A DNA stretch of 64,000 bases from Basidiobolus meristosporus CBS 931.73 (Eukaryota > Basidiobolomycota > Basidiobolomycetes > Basidiobolales > Basidiobolaceae): positions 1 through 64,000 of the forward strand of contig MCFE01000123.1 of NCBI GenBank assembly GCA_002104905.1, given 5' to 3'. The notes beneath the pieces were generated by a model. The model had not been told where the DNA came from, did not search any database, and worked only from the letters and a program-made list of their open reading frames with translations. Of the stretch, positions 21,149-32,102 are shown one piece after another (positions within the stretch are counted from its first letter, which is position 1; every line of letters begins with the position of its first letter). A program made the translations under genes and the position numbers.

Positions 21149-23608
21149 ATGGGTGGGAATAAAGGGCGCAAGAGCAAGTCAAGCCTTAGCAATGATCTCG
21201 AACGCAAGACGTTGCGATACATCGAGGAGTACCAATCTATCAACAACTTGGTCCTAGAAGCGATCGATTTGTATTCTGCCATCGAGTACCTTCAGAGTGC
21301 CGATTTCGGGATGAGACGTATGAAAAGGAATAGCTTGGAAAAAATCGTTGGCAACGTGTTAAGCCACATGAAAGCTGCCCAGGAGAGTGAGCCGCTCCCT
21401 CCTGCGGATGGGGAGGGGGAGGAGGGGGAGGACTCCAAGGAAGATCTCTCGGCTGACTCCGAGTTCGAAGATCTGAAGGGCATCAAAACTATGGAGGTGA
21501 AAGATGGCAACGCAATGAACAAATCCATTCTAAACATATGGAGCCAACATATGGCTAGCAGTGCTCCTTCTTCTCCTAGGTCCGAGGTCTCCCAGACAGT
21601 TGAATCCGATAAGAACACTGACCCCCTCCAAACCCCTCAAACCAAGAAGAAACGCCCTCGTGTCTCCACCGATAGGGAGGTGAAGAGAACCAAGTCTATG
21701 GACAAGTCTGAGAAGCATGCTCCACCCACCGCTCGTTTAGCGGACCTTGGTGGAGTGGAATCGTGCATCGAAGAAGTCTTGGAATTGGTGGCTATGCCAC
21801 TTGCCCACCCGGAGGTTTACGTTCACACTGGTGTACAGCCACCGCGAGGAATTCTTCTTCATGGCCCACCAGGGTGTGGTAAAACCCTCCTGGCTAATGC
21901 AATTGCCGGGGAGATGGGCGTGCCATTCCTCACCATTTCTGCGCCTTCCGTAGTGTCTGGAATGTCCGGCGAATCCGAGAAGAAGATCCGGGATATATTC
22001 CAAGAAGCCGCCGAGATAGCCCCTTGCATTTTGTTCATCGATGAAATCGACGCCATCACTCCTAAGCGTGAGAACGCGCAGCGCGAGATGGAAAGAAGAA
22101 TTGTGGCCCAGCTGCTAACCTGCATGGACGATCTCTCCTTGGAGAAGACCAACAACAAAGCTGTGCTTATCATCGGCGCTACCAACAGACCCGACTCTTT
22201 AGACTCGGCATTGCGTCGTGCCGGCAGATTCGACCGGGAAATCTGTTTGAACGTGCCCGACGAAGAGGCCAGAGAGAAGATCCTTCGGGTGTTGTCAGCA
22301 AAGCTGCGATTATCCGGGGATTTCGACTTCCCCACTCTCGCGAAAATGACCCCTGGTTACGTTGGAGCCGATCTTAACTCATTAACCTGCGCCGCTGGTA
22401 TGGTCGCTGTCAAGCGCATCTTCAAGACGATGCAGAGCCAGATGATCCAGCAGAGTAGTGTAGAGCATGATGATGGAACAAGCATGGAGATGGACATCGA
22501 GCGTCCGGCGGAGGAAATGGAGGCGGCCGGCACCAACAAGCCAGAAACCGAGGAGGCCCTCAAACAGCTCAGATCCATCTCCTCTTTCCTAGCCACCCAT
22601 CCCAATCCATTAACCCCAGAGGAGTTGGAGCCTCTCTCAATCAACATGGACGACTTCAGGGAGGCGCTCACCAAAATCCAGCCCTCCTCTAAGCGTGAAG
22701 GCTTTGCCACGGTTCCTGACGTCACCTGGAATGACATTGGCGCACTGCAATACGTCCGTGATGAGCTCCGCATGGCGGTTGTGGAGCCCATCAAGCACCC
22801 CGAGTTCTTCGTTCGTGTGGGAATCAATGCCCCTGCCGGAGTTCTTCTGTGGGGGCCACCTGGTTGCGGCAAGACTCTTTTGGCCAAGGCGGTTGCCAAC
22901 GAGAGTCACACCAACTTCATCTCGGTCAAGGGCCCAGAGCTACTCAACAAGTATGTGGGTGAGAGTGAGCGCGCTGTAAGACAGGTGTTTGCCAGAGCTA
23001 GAGCTTCCTCGCCCTGCGTAGTATTTTTCGACGAGTTGGATGCTCTGTGCGCCCGTCGTGATGACTCCCAATCAGAAGCCTCGGCCAGAGTGGTCAACAC
23101 CCTGTTGACCGAACTGGATGGTGTGGAGAATCGGGCCCAGGTGTTTGTCATCGCCGCGACCAATCGACCAGACATCATCGACCCAGCGATGTTACGTCCC
23201 GGCAGATTGGACAAGCTGCTCTACGTGGAACTGCCCACACCCGAGGAGCGTTGCGAGATTCTCAAAACATTGGCCAAGAAGACCCCACTCGACGGAAGCG
23301 TCCACTTCGAGGAGATCGCCCAGGATGCACGCTGCGAAGGATTCAGTGGTGCGGATCTGGCCTCCTTGGTGCGAGAGTCGGCGGTGGCTGCACTTCGAAG
23401 CACCTTCTACGCCGGAGGGACATTCGCCCCCACGGAAGCGGCCGAAGAGATCAGGGTCGGCAAGCACCACTTCGAGATCGCCTTCTCCAAGGCGGCCCCC
23501 TCAGTCTCCAAATCCGACAAGCGTCAGTACGATGCGCTGCGCAAACGATTCGGCTGCGAGAAGCCGGTCCCCGAAGTGGCCACCCACCCAGACACTCCCG
23601 TATCATAA
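21149..23608 (+). CDS. rix7: AAA-ATPase Rix7/NVL-type, 60S ribosome biogenesis, 819 aa
   Basis: Nucleolar double-ring AAA+ ATPase that strips assembly factors (Nsa1 in yeast) from pre-60S particles. An N-terminal helical domain (residues 1-80; MGGNKGRKSKSS start) is followed by an acidic linker and a basic patch with KKKRPRV (possible nuclear signal). Then come D1 with Walker A GPPGCGKT at 239-246 and Walker B FIDEIDAI (D298/E299), and D2 with Walker A GPPGCGKT at 569-576 and Walker B FFDELDAL (D628/E629). Both ring domains keep the conserved ATNRPD segment, and the D2 pore region carries NKYVGESE. The length is close to yeast Rix7 (837 aa). The frame is uninterrupted. The Met at 21149 is preferred over the upstream Met at 20972 because it has a strong context and matches family N-termini. 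Confidence 0.93.
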   Translation: MGGNKGRKSKSSLSNDLERKTLRYIEEYQSINNLVLEAIDLYSAIEYLQSADFGMRRMKRNSLEKIVGNVLSHMKAAQESEPLPPADGEGEEGEDSKEDLSADSEFEDLKGIKTMEVKDGNAMNKSILNIWSQHMASSAPSSPRSEVSQTVESDKNTDPLQTPQTKKKRPRVSTDREVKRTKSMDKSEKHAPPTARLADLGGVESCIEEVLELVAMPLAHPEVYVHTGVQPPRGILLHGPPGCGKTLLANAIAGEMGVPFLTISAPSVVSGMSGESEKKIRDIFQEAAEIAPCILFIDEIDAITPKRENAQREMERRIVAQLLTCMDDLSLEKTNNKAVLIIGATNRPDSLDSALRRAGRFDREICLNVPDEEAREKILRVLSAKLRLSGDFDFPTLAKMTPGYVGADLNSLTCAAGMVAVKRIFKTMQSQMIQQSSVEHDDGTSMEMDIERPAEEMEAAGTNKPETEEALKQLRSISSFLATHPNPLTPEELEPLSINMDDFREALTKIQPSSKREGFATVPDVTWNDIGALQYVRDELRMAVVEPIKHPEFFVRVGINAPAGVLLWGPPGCGKTLLAKAVANESHTNFISVKGPELLNKYVGESERAVRQVFARARASSPCVVFFDELDALCARRDDSQSEASARVVNTLLTELDGVENRAQVFVIAATNRPDIIDPAMLRPGRLDKLLYVELPTPEERCEILKTLAKKTPLDGSVHFEEIAQDARCEGFSGADLASLVRESAVAALRSTFYAGGTFAPTEAAEEIRVGKHHFEIAFSKAAPSVSKSDKRQYDALRKRFGCEKPVPEVATHPDTPVS

Positions 23609-24082
23609 TAGAGAAGGCGCCGTCGCTTGTCTTACGTAGGTTATTCCCGCTCACCGTACTCCTCTAGAATACATACACTTCCCAATCTTCACCACCCTGA
23701 CCCGCGTCTTGATGCCTTCAAATGTAAATTAATCTATCGATCTTTGTTGACCTTTGTTTTGATCCTATGGTGATCCAACAATAAATATCTCCTCATCATG
23801 AGTCAATCGCCAACAGCCTGATCCCCCCGATAAGGGCGATTGTCAATCGGGAACTAGAACAACCCATTGGGACCGGAATCCCAACCCACGGGCAGCTGGG
23901 ATTGGCCAGAGGGTGCGAGAGTGCCAGAGGCAGGAGCAGTGACTGAGATTTGGGTAACGGGAGCCGTAGGAATTTTTTTCAACGAGAATTCCAGTCAAGG
24001 AAAAAAATTCCATGCAAAAGGGGTCGTCGCCGTACGGAGGCCTCCTTCGTCCTTCACCGAAGAACTCCCACCTCCCTTCGCC
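23609..24082. other. intergenic region, rix7 3' end and ola1 5' region
   Basis: AATAAA-containing sequence near 23781 could end rix7. The in-frame sequence upstream of ola1 from 23867 has no family counterpart and is treated as 5' UTR or promoter. Confidence 0.4.
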
Positions 24083-25288
24083 ATGCCACCCAAGAAAGCC
24101 CCGGTCGCCACCCCCACCGCCCGTTTCGGCCGAGTGAAGAACAACCTGAAGATGGGTGTCGTCGGACTTCCCAACGTCGGCAAATCCAGTCTCTTCAACC
24201 TCTTGACCTCCCAGTCCGCCGCCGCCGAGAACTTCCCTTTCTGTACCATCGAGCCCAACGAGGCCCGTTGCCCGGTGCCCGATGAGCGTTACGACTTCCT
24301 GTGCGACCTCTGGAAGCCTCCTTCCACCCAGCCAGCCTATCTGTTCGTCACCGACATCGCCGGGTTGATTCGTGGGGCCAGCGAGGGTGCCGGTCTCGGA
24401 AACGCCTTCCTTTCCCACATCCAGGCCGTCGACGGCATCTACCACGTGATCCGTGTGTTCGAGGACGGGGACATCGTCCACGTCGACGACACCATCGACC
24501 CTATCCGTGACTTGGAAACCATCCAAGGGGAACTCTGCAAGAAGGACCTGGAGATCGTCCAGAAGGCCATCAGCGCCGAGGAGCTGGCCGTCCGCAAGGC
24601 CGGTGGCAAGATCAAGATCTCCCCCCTCTTCCACAGCACCATGGACAAGATCGTCGACATGTTGAACAACAACGTGCCCATCCGCAGTGGGGAGTGGAGC
24701 TCCGCCGAGGTGGAGTTGATCAACGAGAAGGCCAGACTCATCACCACCAAGCCCATCGTCTACCTGGTCAACATGAGCCAGGCCGATTACGTTCGCAAGA
24801 AGAACAAGTGGCTGTTGAAGATCCGCAACTGGATCGACGAGCACGGTGGCGGCGTCATGATCCCCTTCTCCGTCGACTTCGAGCAGCAGTTGTGGGCCCT
24901 CAGAGACGACCCAGTGCAACAGGCCGAGTTCGCCAAGGAGACCGGCGCCCTTACCGCCCTCCCCAAGATGATCACCACTGGCTACAAGGAGCTCAACCTG
25001 ATCTACTTCTTCACCACCGGTGACAAGGAGGTCCGTGCTTGGACCGTCTACAACGGTGCCCCCGCCCCCGAGGCGGCCAGCGTCATCCACACCGACTTCC
25101 AGAAGGCCTTCGTCAAGGCGGAAGTGGTGTCCTACGAGGACTACAAGAGCCTCTGCAATGGCCAAAAGGGTATGGCCGCCGTCAAGGCCGCTGGCAAGTA
25201 CCGTATCGAAGGAAAGACCTACATCGTTCGTGACGGAGACATCATCCACTTCCAGATCGGCACCTTGACCGCATCCAAGAAAAAATGA
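24083..25288 (+). CDS. ola1: Obg-like ATPase Ola1, 401 aa
   Basis: Cytosolic P-loop ATPase of the Obg/YchF family, linked to translation and stress control. Visible features are MPPKKAP at the start, G1 GLPNVGKSS near residue 30, G3 DIAGL, a long helical insertion, and a C-terminal TGS domain (FFTTGDKEVRAW onward). In the G4 position the motif is NMSQ, followed by ADYVRKKNKWL. Ola1 proteins lack the GTP-selecting NKxD here and typically have NLSE or NMSE, so Gln for Glu is a small departure. The length matches human (396) and yeast (394). No intron. Codons end almost always in C or G, which suggests high expression. The start is chosen by family alignment and the ACC-like context before ATG; earlier in-frame Met codons lack homology. 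Confidence 0.95.
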   Translation: MPPKKAPVATPTARFGRVKNNLKMGVVGLPNVGKSSLFNLLTSQSAAAENFPFCTIEPNEARCPVPDERYDFLCDLWKPPSTQPAYLFVTDIAGLIRGASEGAGLGNAFLSHIQAVDGIYHVIRVFEDGDIVHVDDTIDPIRDLETIQGELCKKDLEIVQKAISAEELAVRKAGGKIKISPLFHSTMDKIVDMLNNNVPIRSGEWSSAEVELINEKARLITTKPIVYLVNMSQADYVRKKNKWLLKIRNWIDEHGGGVMIPFSVDFEQQLWALRDDPVQQAEFAKETGALTALPKMITTGYKELNLIYFFTTGDKEVRAWTVYNGAPAPEAASVIHTDFQKAFVKAEVVSYEDYKSLCNGQKGMAAVKAAGKYRIEGKTYIVRDGDIIHFQIGTLTASKKK

Positions 25289-25486
25289 TTCTCTCTTCTG
25301 TTCCCTGCCCTCTCCTCTCTCCCTTCATCACTTAATTCCTCGTTGACCTGTCCTGACCCGATCCCACAGGAACAACCAAAACAATCCCCCCCCAATAAAC
25401 TGTTAATAGAGAGATTTATTTTTTTTCTTTTGTTGTGGAAGCATTCATGCCGATGCCCGTGGCCTGGCTCCGGCTCAGGCTCAGGC
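25289..25486. terminator. shared 3' region of convergent ola1 and DMT transporter genes
   Basis: AATAAA at about 25394 (+ strand) suits ola1. GATTTATT at about 25413-25420 reads AATAAATC on the reverse strand and suits the transporter. The two signals lie about 20 bases apart, so the transcripts probably overlap slightly. Confidence 0.5.
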
Positions 25487-26730
25487 TCAAGGATGGATCG
25501 CGTCCGCTTCGGATTCTAATTCTATCTCTACTTTGTCATATTTCGCTATCTTGGGCGCGGCCCGGGCCCCGATCCAAAAGAACCCGGTCACCCCCATGAC
25601 CACGATCGCGGTGGAGATGGCCTTCTCCCGCGTGAAGCACTGGTGCGTGTCCCTGGAGCAGAAGGCGAACGAGCTGGCCAGGAACACCGAGATTGCCCTC
25701 AACGCCTGCAGAACCCCGGTGCTCACCGCCCCGACCGACCCCAGTAGCCGGAAGTAGGTGAAGCTGTGTCCGAAGCTGGCGAGCACGAGCAGCCCGTAGC
25801 AGATGGAGATGTGCACCGGGTTCCCGCCGTGGGTTTCAATGGGTTGCCTCACGAGGCTCTCCCATCGGGGCACCGTGTAGGCGAGGATGTACGTCCAGCA
25901 CATTCCTCCCCCCAGTATCCCCACCCAGGTGCAGATCTCCTCCGGGGTGGGCGCCCCAGGCTTCGACACCACCTTCTCGTTGGTAACGTATACGCTGGCG
26001 AACATTAGGGTGCAGCTGAACACCAGCAGGGACCCCATGAGCACATCTGAAACAAACCGTGTTAGGTAAGCCCACCATTAAGCGGTCCGCCCTCTAGTGA
26101 ACAGTACGTACCACCATCTTCGCCTGAACGAGAGGTTCCCAGCGCACTCAGGCCAAGCCCTAGGGTGATGACCAACAGGGAGAGCCACTGGAGGAGCGAC
26201 AGCTGCCGTTTCAATATCACCCTGGAGAGCAGGGCGGTGAACACGACCACCGAGGAGTAGATCACCTGGAATATCTAGAGAAGGGTGGAAGGGAGGGGGT
26301 GGGAGGTTCGGGCGGTGGCCCAAGAAGTAAAGGTCAACTTAGGTCCGGTGCGGGTGGTCCAAGCAAAAGTGAGCGGTCAAAACAACTACGACTACGACTA
26401 CGACTACGACTACCCCGCTCAAGTAAAATATGAAACGTCAAGTACCCCGCTTCCCACCAAGAACAACCCCGCCGCGGCGAATACGTTCCCCCCGAAGTCG
26501 AACAGCGCCACCGTCACCACGGGTAGCCAAGGGAACCGGCTGTTCGTCACCGGTCGGGCCTCCTCCTGTCGAGGGATGAGGTAGTTGACCAAGGTCATGC
26601 CTACGTAGTTCGCCCCGATCGTGAGGAACGACAGCTTGTCGGCGGCCCCTTGGTAGAACAGCCATTGGGTGGAGAGCGTCTGGAACACGCCGGTGAACAG
26701 AAATAGCGCCTGGTGAAGTAGTACGTTCAT
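25487..26730 (-). CDS. drug/metabolite transporter (DMT) superfamily membrane protein, SLC35-like (three exons, 335 aa)
   Basis: Polytopic membrane protein. Exons (reverse strand): 26446-26730, 26112-26274, 25487-26046, with GT-AG introns of 171 and 65 bases; the total is 1,008 coding bases. Around ten hydrophobic helices are visible. The first repeat ends with the DMT hallmark run IFQVIYSSVVVFTALLSR followed by LQWLSLLVITLGLGLSAL. The second repeat has VSTGVLQALRAISVFLAS near the end, then a last helix and an acidic tail (ELESEADAIHP). Substrate unknown: related fungal proteins include nucleotide-sugar and other solute carriers of Golgi/ER or vacuole membranes. The start ATG at 26730 lies just after a possible acceptor (CTAACTAG), so an additional upstream coding exon is possible. 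Convergent with ola1. Confidence 0.8.
26380..26416 (+). repeat. hexanucleotide microsatellite (ACGACT)n in transporter intron 1
   Basis: About five perfect copies of a six-base unit (ACGACT) lie inside the first intron, about 30 bases from the 5' splice site on the coding strand. A phase-neutral six-base unit outside the exons should be harmless. Confidence 0.85.
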
Positions 26731-27683
26731 AACCTAGTTAGCCAAGGGGCGTTCGGCCCCTGGGCGCCCAATTTAAACCCACCTCCTCGCCCTTGGGCCC
26801 TCGGAAAATCTCCCCTTGCTCGCTTTGCCAATCCGCTGTCCACGTTTGATTCAGCCATTTCCACCTATCCGCCATCTTCACCCCCTCGATTCGATCCCCC
26901 CCCCTCCCCCACACCCGCACCCACACCCACACCTACTCGGTGCCACCAATTTCTTCCATCTCCTCCCCGACCCAGGCCAACACTCGGTCCGGATCTCCCC
27001 ACCCCACCTGAGCCGGTAAATCCTGGGCCCAACAAGCGGTCACCAATACCATCATACCATCCTATGAAGCCCAAGAAATACCAAGTGGCTATTGCCACCA
27101 TTTCAAATATTGATCAATCACACGAAGTTTAATTACTGATCGGATCCGGTAACAGTGCACTAGATAAGATAAGCGGATTTTGGGCATTTGGCCGCCATTT
27201 TGTGAGCAAATTTGATCCACTTCTGGTCAGATCAAAGCCGGTCACTTTGTGGTGGAGCAGGTGTTTCCTTTCTTCCACTTGGCGGCCTACTTCTTCTCGC
27301 CTGCCCCGTTACTCTCCCTGCTTCCGATCAGGAATCCCTCTTCTCTCATGTACTGTATATTTGCGGTGCTTTGGACACTATCGGGTCTTTGTATGGTGTG
27401 GCATCAACGATGGTTCATCTGGTTTCCCTCTTCTGGAGCAGTAGGAACATCTTTCCTACCATTATTTTGTGGAGTCTTCAAGCAGGGATATGTTTTTCTC
27501 ACTCCAATTACATCTGTTGGTGAGTCCAGACTCAGTTCCAGTCATAGTGAGCAAGAGCCATGTTTCATTTAACTTCCATGTTCCTTGCAAGTGCCCCAAC
27601 TTGCATTTTTTGGTGCCAGGGACTGGCTAATGTGTATTTCAAAGGCTTGCTGCTCTGTGATAGAGTTCTAATTATGTGGCACA
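26731..27683. other. transporter upstream region and boundary into AT-rich repeat block
   Basis: Up to about 27,030 the sequence is C-rich with a run of C-A/C-C low complexity (26895-26935). From about 27,090 it turns AT-rich. Open frames between 27,200 and 27,570 overlap in three phases and have no recognisable content. I see no gene. Confidence 0.4.
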
Positions 27684-28440
27684 TGTTGTGAATCTTGTAG
27701 CTACACCAAAATATTCCATTAGCCTAGTCACTGGAGGTGTCTTTTATGAGTCTTTTGGTCTACAGACCCAACTCCTTATAGGGACTCCAACAATTGTACC
27801 AAAATATCTGGTGCCCAAGATATCAGAGTTTGAGAAGCTGTCCAAAGATCCTCTAACTATCCACACATGCTCATGGGACCTTCCTAAGCATACCTTACAA
27901 GTCTTTCTGTGAATGACCTTGCCAAAGCATATATGCCACTTGTAAATTCAATGAATCAGTAAGTAAAGCAATAAAATCTACTTGCTTTCCCAATGACCTG
28001 CAACAACTCCAAGCTGTTACAACAGGATATAAGCCCTTAAACTGTGAGTCTTTGTAGTATCCACTACTGCAATAACTGAAACTTGCTCACATGTTGAAGC
28101 ATTAGATGGATGTAACCACCAGGTTTGGAAAATGATGATGCAGATGATACTACGTAATAGAGATCTTGGGATATTGCCAGGGGGGATTATTGGCCTCCCA
28201 AAGGTGTTGGACATGAAGTCCTCAAATGTTGGAGGAAAGAATAGGTGTTGTGCACTAGCATACAAAACTTGGGCAATCTCACTGAGCTTGTAGATTCAGT
28301 ACTCTCAATGATTGTGCCCAAACCAAAAGTAGCATGCTGGTCACAGTTGATTTTTATCTGCTTTGTCATCTATTCTCATGTGATCATTACTCTATCAACT
28401 CATCAGCCATACCACTTGTTGCAATTAGCCCTCTGATATC
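27684..28440 (+). mobile_element. copia family A remnant: 5' LTR plus decayed gag start
   Basis: 27684-28024 aligns with the family A LTR (TGTTGTG start, TTACAACA end). It is followed at 28025 by GGATATAAGCCC, a mutated form of the primer-binding site GGTTATGAGCCC. The next about 400 bases resemble, with stops and shifts, the gag starts after the LTRs at 39476 and 46401. An open frame inside the LTR (27676-27912) is not a gene. Confidence 0.7.
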
Positions 28441-28965
28441 CATCCAATAATATATTGATAGCCAAGGCATCAGCTGATTGATGATGAAGCTCATATTTTC
28501 CTCATGTACTATTCAAATTACTGCTTAATCTAAATTGTTAATACATTTCCCTAACACTGATTAACTCAACTTGATCAGAAGCATAAATGTAGTCAACTAA
28601 ATCTTGTGCTTATCATGTGTCTCAACAAGATCCAGAGCTCCACAAGCTCATCTTAGTTACTACCCAAGCCTGATAAACCAAGCGCTCATAGTGCATCAAG
28701 CCCTGCTTGCATAGCAATTTAACCTAGTAGCACCATAGGCAACTCAGCTATATACAGACCAATGTTGGGCCAGAACATCTCTGCTAATATTGCTGCTACA
28801 CTCTAACAAATGAAATATTTTGCACTGAATTATTCTGTTGGCTCAGTAATTACATTCAAGGGCTTTTGTTGCACCTTTCTCTTTGAAAACGTGTAAGGTA
28901 TTGTTAAATCAACTTACGTCCAACCCAACCTTGTCTTACAAAACTGATTAGCTATATATTAGGGC
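28441..28965. other. AT-rich spacer, nothing recognised
   Basis: No domain, tRNA-like or repeat match found by eye. Base composition is like the surrounding decayed transposons. Confidence 0.3.
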
Positions 28966-30160
28966 TGTTTCAAGCGCTCTGAAAATACAGGAAGTGATTG
29001 GAAAAACATGTACATTAAATGGTTTTCACTTAATGACTGAATGAGTGTAAACTAATACTTATACTTTTACATGATCTTGGTAAGACAATCACATAAATTA
29101 TGCTCAGGTTGGTCCCAAGAACATGTGTGCAAAGTTTGGGGCTGTTTGTAGAACTTTGAGAAATACAATGCTCTGTATATCTGATGTTTTAGTAAAATAT
29201 TCCAAGTCAGTCTCAAAAGGGAATTTGGTCAGAATTCTCCAAGATTTGTAAGTAACAATCTTGGTGACTAAGTTAGGCAAGCTTTTAGGTGGAATTACAA
29301 ACTTTTAAGACTCTCCCACTCAACTAAGTACTCATATTCACAAATCCCAATTGCAATCTAGGATATTCACATTTGTCTCTAGCTAGTAGTTTGTTAAGAA
29401 TGTCTGTATATATTTCATAGTGGGACAGTAAGTTGTGTTAACTGAGTTGTGCTCTGGAGCTTCTTGTATAAAGCAATGTGTAATATATATGAGCTGAGTT
29501 TGTGCATGAAAAGTTGGATCTCCACCTAATTCTATATGTCCTTGATTATCTGCAATAATCAAGTCAACACTTTTGACATAAGCCCCAGTCTGTGAAAAGC
29601 TTTCTTAGCCACAAAGCTACTTTTGTGGCTTTACAGGCTACCACATACTCTTTCTCAGTGGTGAAAAGTGCTACAGCTGGTTGCTCTCTTGAATTCCATG
29701 AAATTGCTCCTATAGAGTATGGATAGGTGAATACTGTGAGGATCATCTGCCTTCTGAATTTTGTCACCAATCAGTGTAAGAGCAGCCCACAAGATCCTGT
29801 TCTGAATCCTTATAGGTGTACCTTAGGCAGATATCAGCAGATCTTTTTATATATCTAAAAATCTGGCTAACTGCTACAATATGATCAGATAGATAAATTT
29901 GATTATACTCACTGACAACCCCAACTGCAAATGAGATGTCTGGACATATTACTGACTGAGTATATATTCAACTGCTGGCCAAAGATGGGCCAGGAAATTT
30001 TGGGCTTTTAGATGGCACCAGGCTTGGGTGATTTGGTTACACTTTGACCAGGTTAAGGTTTGTCTTGATTGGAGTAACTGAGAGTTAACAGTCTTCAACA
30101 ATATACTTAGACTAGCTTAGGGTGCTAGTCCCCTATCAATATAATTTGGTCCTGAGGTGG
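28966..30160 (-). mobile_element. copia family A remnant: 3' LTR, RNase H and end of reverse transcriptase
   Basis: 28966-29312 is a family A LTR in reverse orientation. At 29313 CTCCCACT is the complement of the polypurine tract AGTGGGAG. Upstream on the reverse strand, 29564-29770 encodes an RNase H segment (IGAISWNSREQPAVALFTTEKEY, where intact copies have ALSTTETEY). Decayed reverse transcriptase follows to about 30160. The 5' part is missing. Confidence 0.75.
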
Positions 30161-30952
30161 ATCCAATCCAGATAAGCCATCAAGGTTCCATTGGGAGACT
30201 GCAATAATACCAGCAGCTTGGAATTAATGACCATCTACAAGTTCTTATAATGGGATTACATTAGCATTTGGCTAATTTTGAAGCCAAATAAGGTTAAGAA
30301 ACATAACATTATCTGTACAGTTTTTGCCAAGGGTGGAATGGCATTGCTGTGGTCTTAGTGTGCTCTACAACTATGTGAGTCAATCCAACTGGCCAGTACA
30401 TCCAATTACCTTATATGGCAAAAAATCTGACAATGTTTTCATGACTTCATTGCAAGCCTCTGATGGCATTAGTATGGCAGTATGGCGGCTACAGCTAGTT
30501 CTGTAAAATGCTACCATACCAATTTACCAAATGGTATTTTCTTTCTCTACCTCCCCTTGTGCAATTCATATATTACACTATAGAGTCACCCCTATTTATT
30601 TGCTTACCCACTACTACCTTGGCTATTCCACATGTAGTTCAAATCAAAAAAAACTATGGCCTCTTGTTTACTAACCTCTTCAAATGCAAACACCTGCCAC
30701 AATTGACATACTTCTATCACCTCAACTTTATGCACTTTAGTGTTTAACTTGCAGAGTTACCATATACCTTGTACTGCTGGTAACATATACATCTTGCAAG
30801 CATATGCTTGGTTGCCACCACTTCTGCCATGAATACCTCCTGAATATTTGCAAAGAACTTTTTAGTATTTAGCCAATATATTTCTTCTCCCTGCTAGATT
30901 CTAGTCCCCCTTATAGGTGCACTTTGGCTCTTATTTGTGGGAATTATGTATT
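30161..30952. other. AT-rich decayed sequence, possible second copia gag piece
   Basis: The reverse strand near 30690 shows a broken CxxCG...H-like zinc-knuckle segment followed by basic residues, as in copia gag, but no continuous frame. Otherwise unrecognised. Confidence 0.25.
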
Positions 30953-32102
30953 AGACTTGTTCCATTGTACCGTGCCAGGGCACGTGGTGCAATCTGCGGT
31001 TGTAAAGAACAATTGGCACGCTATAATAGCTACTAGAAGGCAGGATTGTTCTTGGACAATTTTGCACTATGCGGGATGATCTTGCACACTATGGCACAAT
31101 CTGACACGATGAGGTTGGCACGGATGATTGCGCCAACCTGTAATGTTTGCATCATGTGCGCAATCAGATACCGCTATTATGGCAGGTAAAATCTGGTATT
31201 TGGATAGGTTTCTTTAATGTAAATGGAAATAAATGTGTATCACACTATAAACTATACTGATACTTACCATTTTGGTTACCCTCACTCCAATTGGATGGTA
31301 TCTCAGTGGTTAATTGGTCCAAAAGTATCCTGAAGCTGGCAGCCCCCAATTGGCTCATTGACTACTGAAAAAGCTACCTGATTTGCCATCAAATATCCCA
31401 TTTTGTCCATTGAGCAAGTAAATCCCTGATCCTAGTGATTGGACAAGGTGTCATAGCCAGCATGCCAGCAATTGTGTAGGTGCAAAACAGATCCAATAGC
31501 TGCACTGGTATTACAGATGACATATATATATGCAAGGTGTTTATTTATAGGGGTTCTGTCTCAAATGTGAGACGACCTTGATATTACTTATATGAAAAAT
31601 TTGATGATCACTGATTTGCAATGGCTGGATTTGGACCGCAAAAAAATGGGTTGTTGGGATCATTACAAATGTGAGCAATTTAAAGCAAATGCATCATCTT
31701 CTCCTGGGTTTTTTTCTCACAGGGATTACTACTGAAGCATTTGGTAGTGACTCACTTTGCACACCTATACTACTTCCTGGCTGACTATCATCTTGGCTAC
31801 TTGTGTATTCATAGTCAGTATTTTGCCTCCTAGTTGATGAGTGCAATGCTGCAGCTTGGCCACGCTGAATTGCTCCAACTGTACCAGCTGAACCAGCCTG
31901 TAGTGCCACATGCTGACGCATTCTTTTACTTGCTAAGGGCTCCAGTGGTTGAGGCACTTCATGTTGGTCATCATCAGTCAGTTCACCAGAAGTAACTTGC
32001 TGATGGTCAGGCAAAACAGCACGCGCAGGCGTGCCTTGATGAGTTGAGATGGCCCTTGGCTGAGTTCAATGTGATGCTGCATGTTGACGCAACTCAGTCC
32101 GC

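Noticed and set aside
23843-25249. Long open frame (468 codons) on the reverse strand across ola1
   Set aside because: It mirrors the ola1 codons; strongly C/G-ending codons leave the antisense frame free of stops. The translation is low-complexity Val/Gly/Asp/Leu with no domain.
27676-27912. 78-codon frame near the island/repeat border
   Set aside because: Lies inside a copia LTR that aligns with four other LTRs.
31285-31360. tRNA-like A box (TATCTCAGTGG) in Harbinger copy 1, repeated in copies 2 and 3
   Set aside because: No anticodon arm or B box follows at the right distance; explained as part of the transposon.
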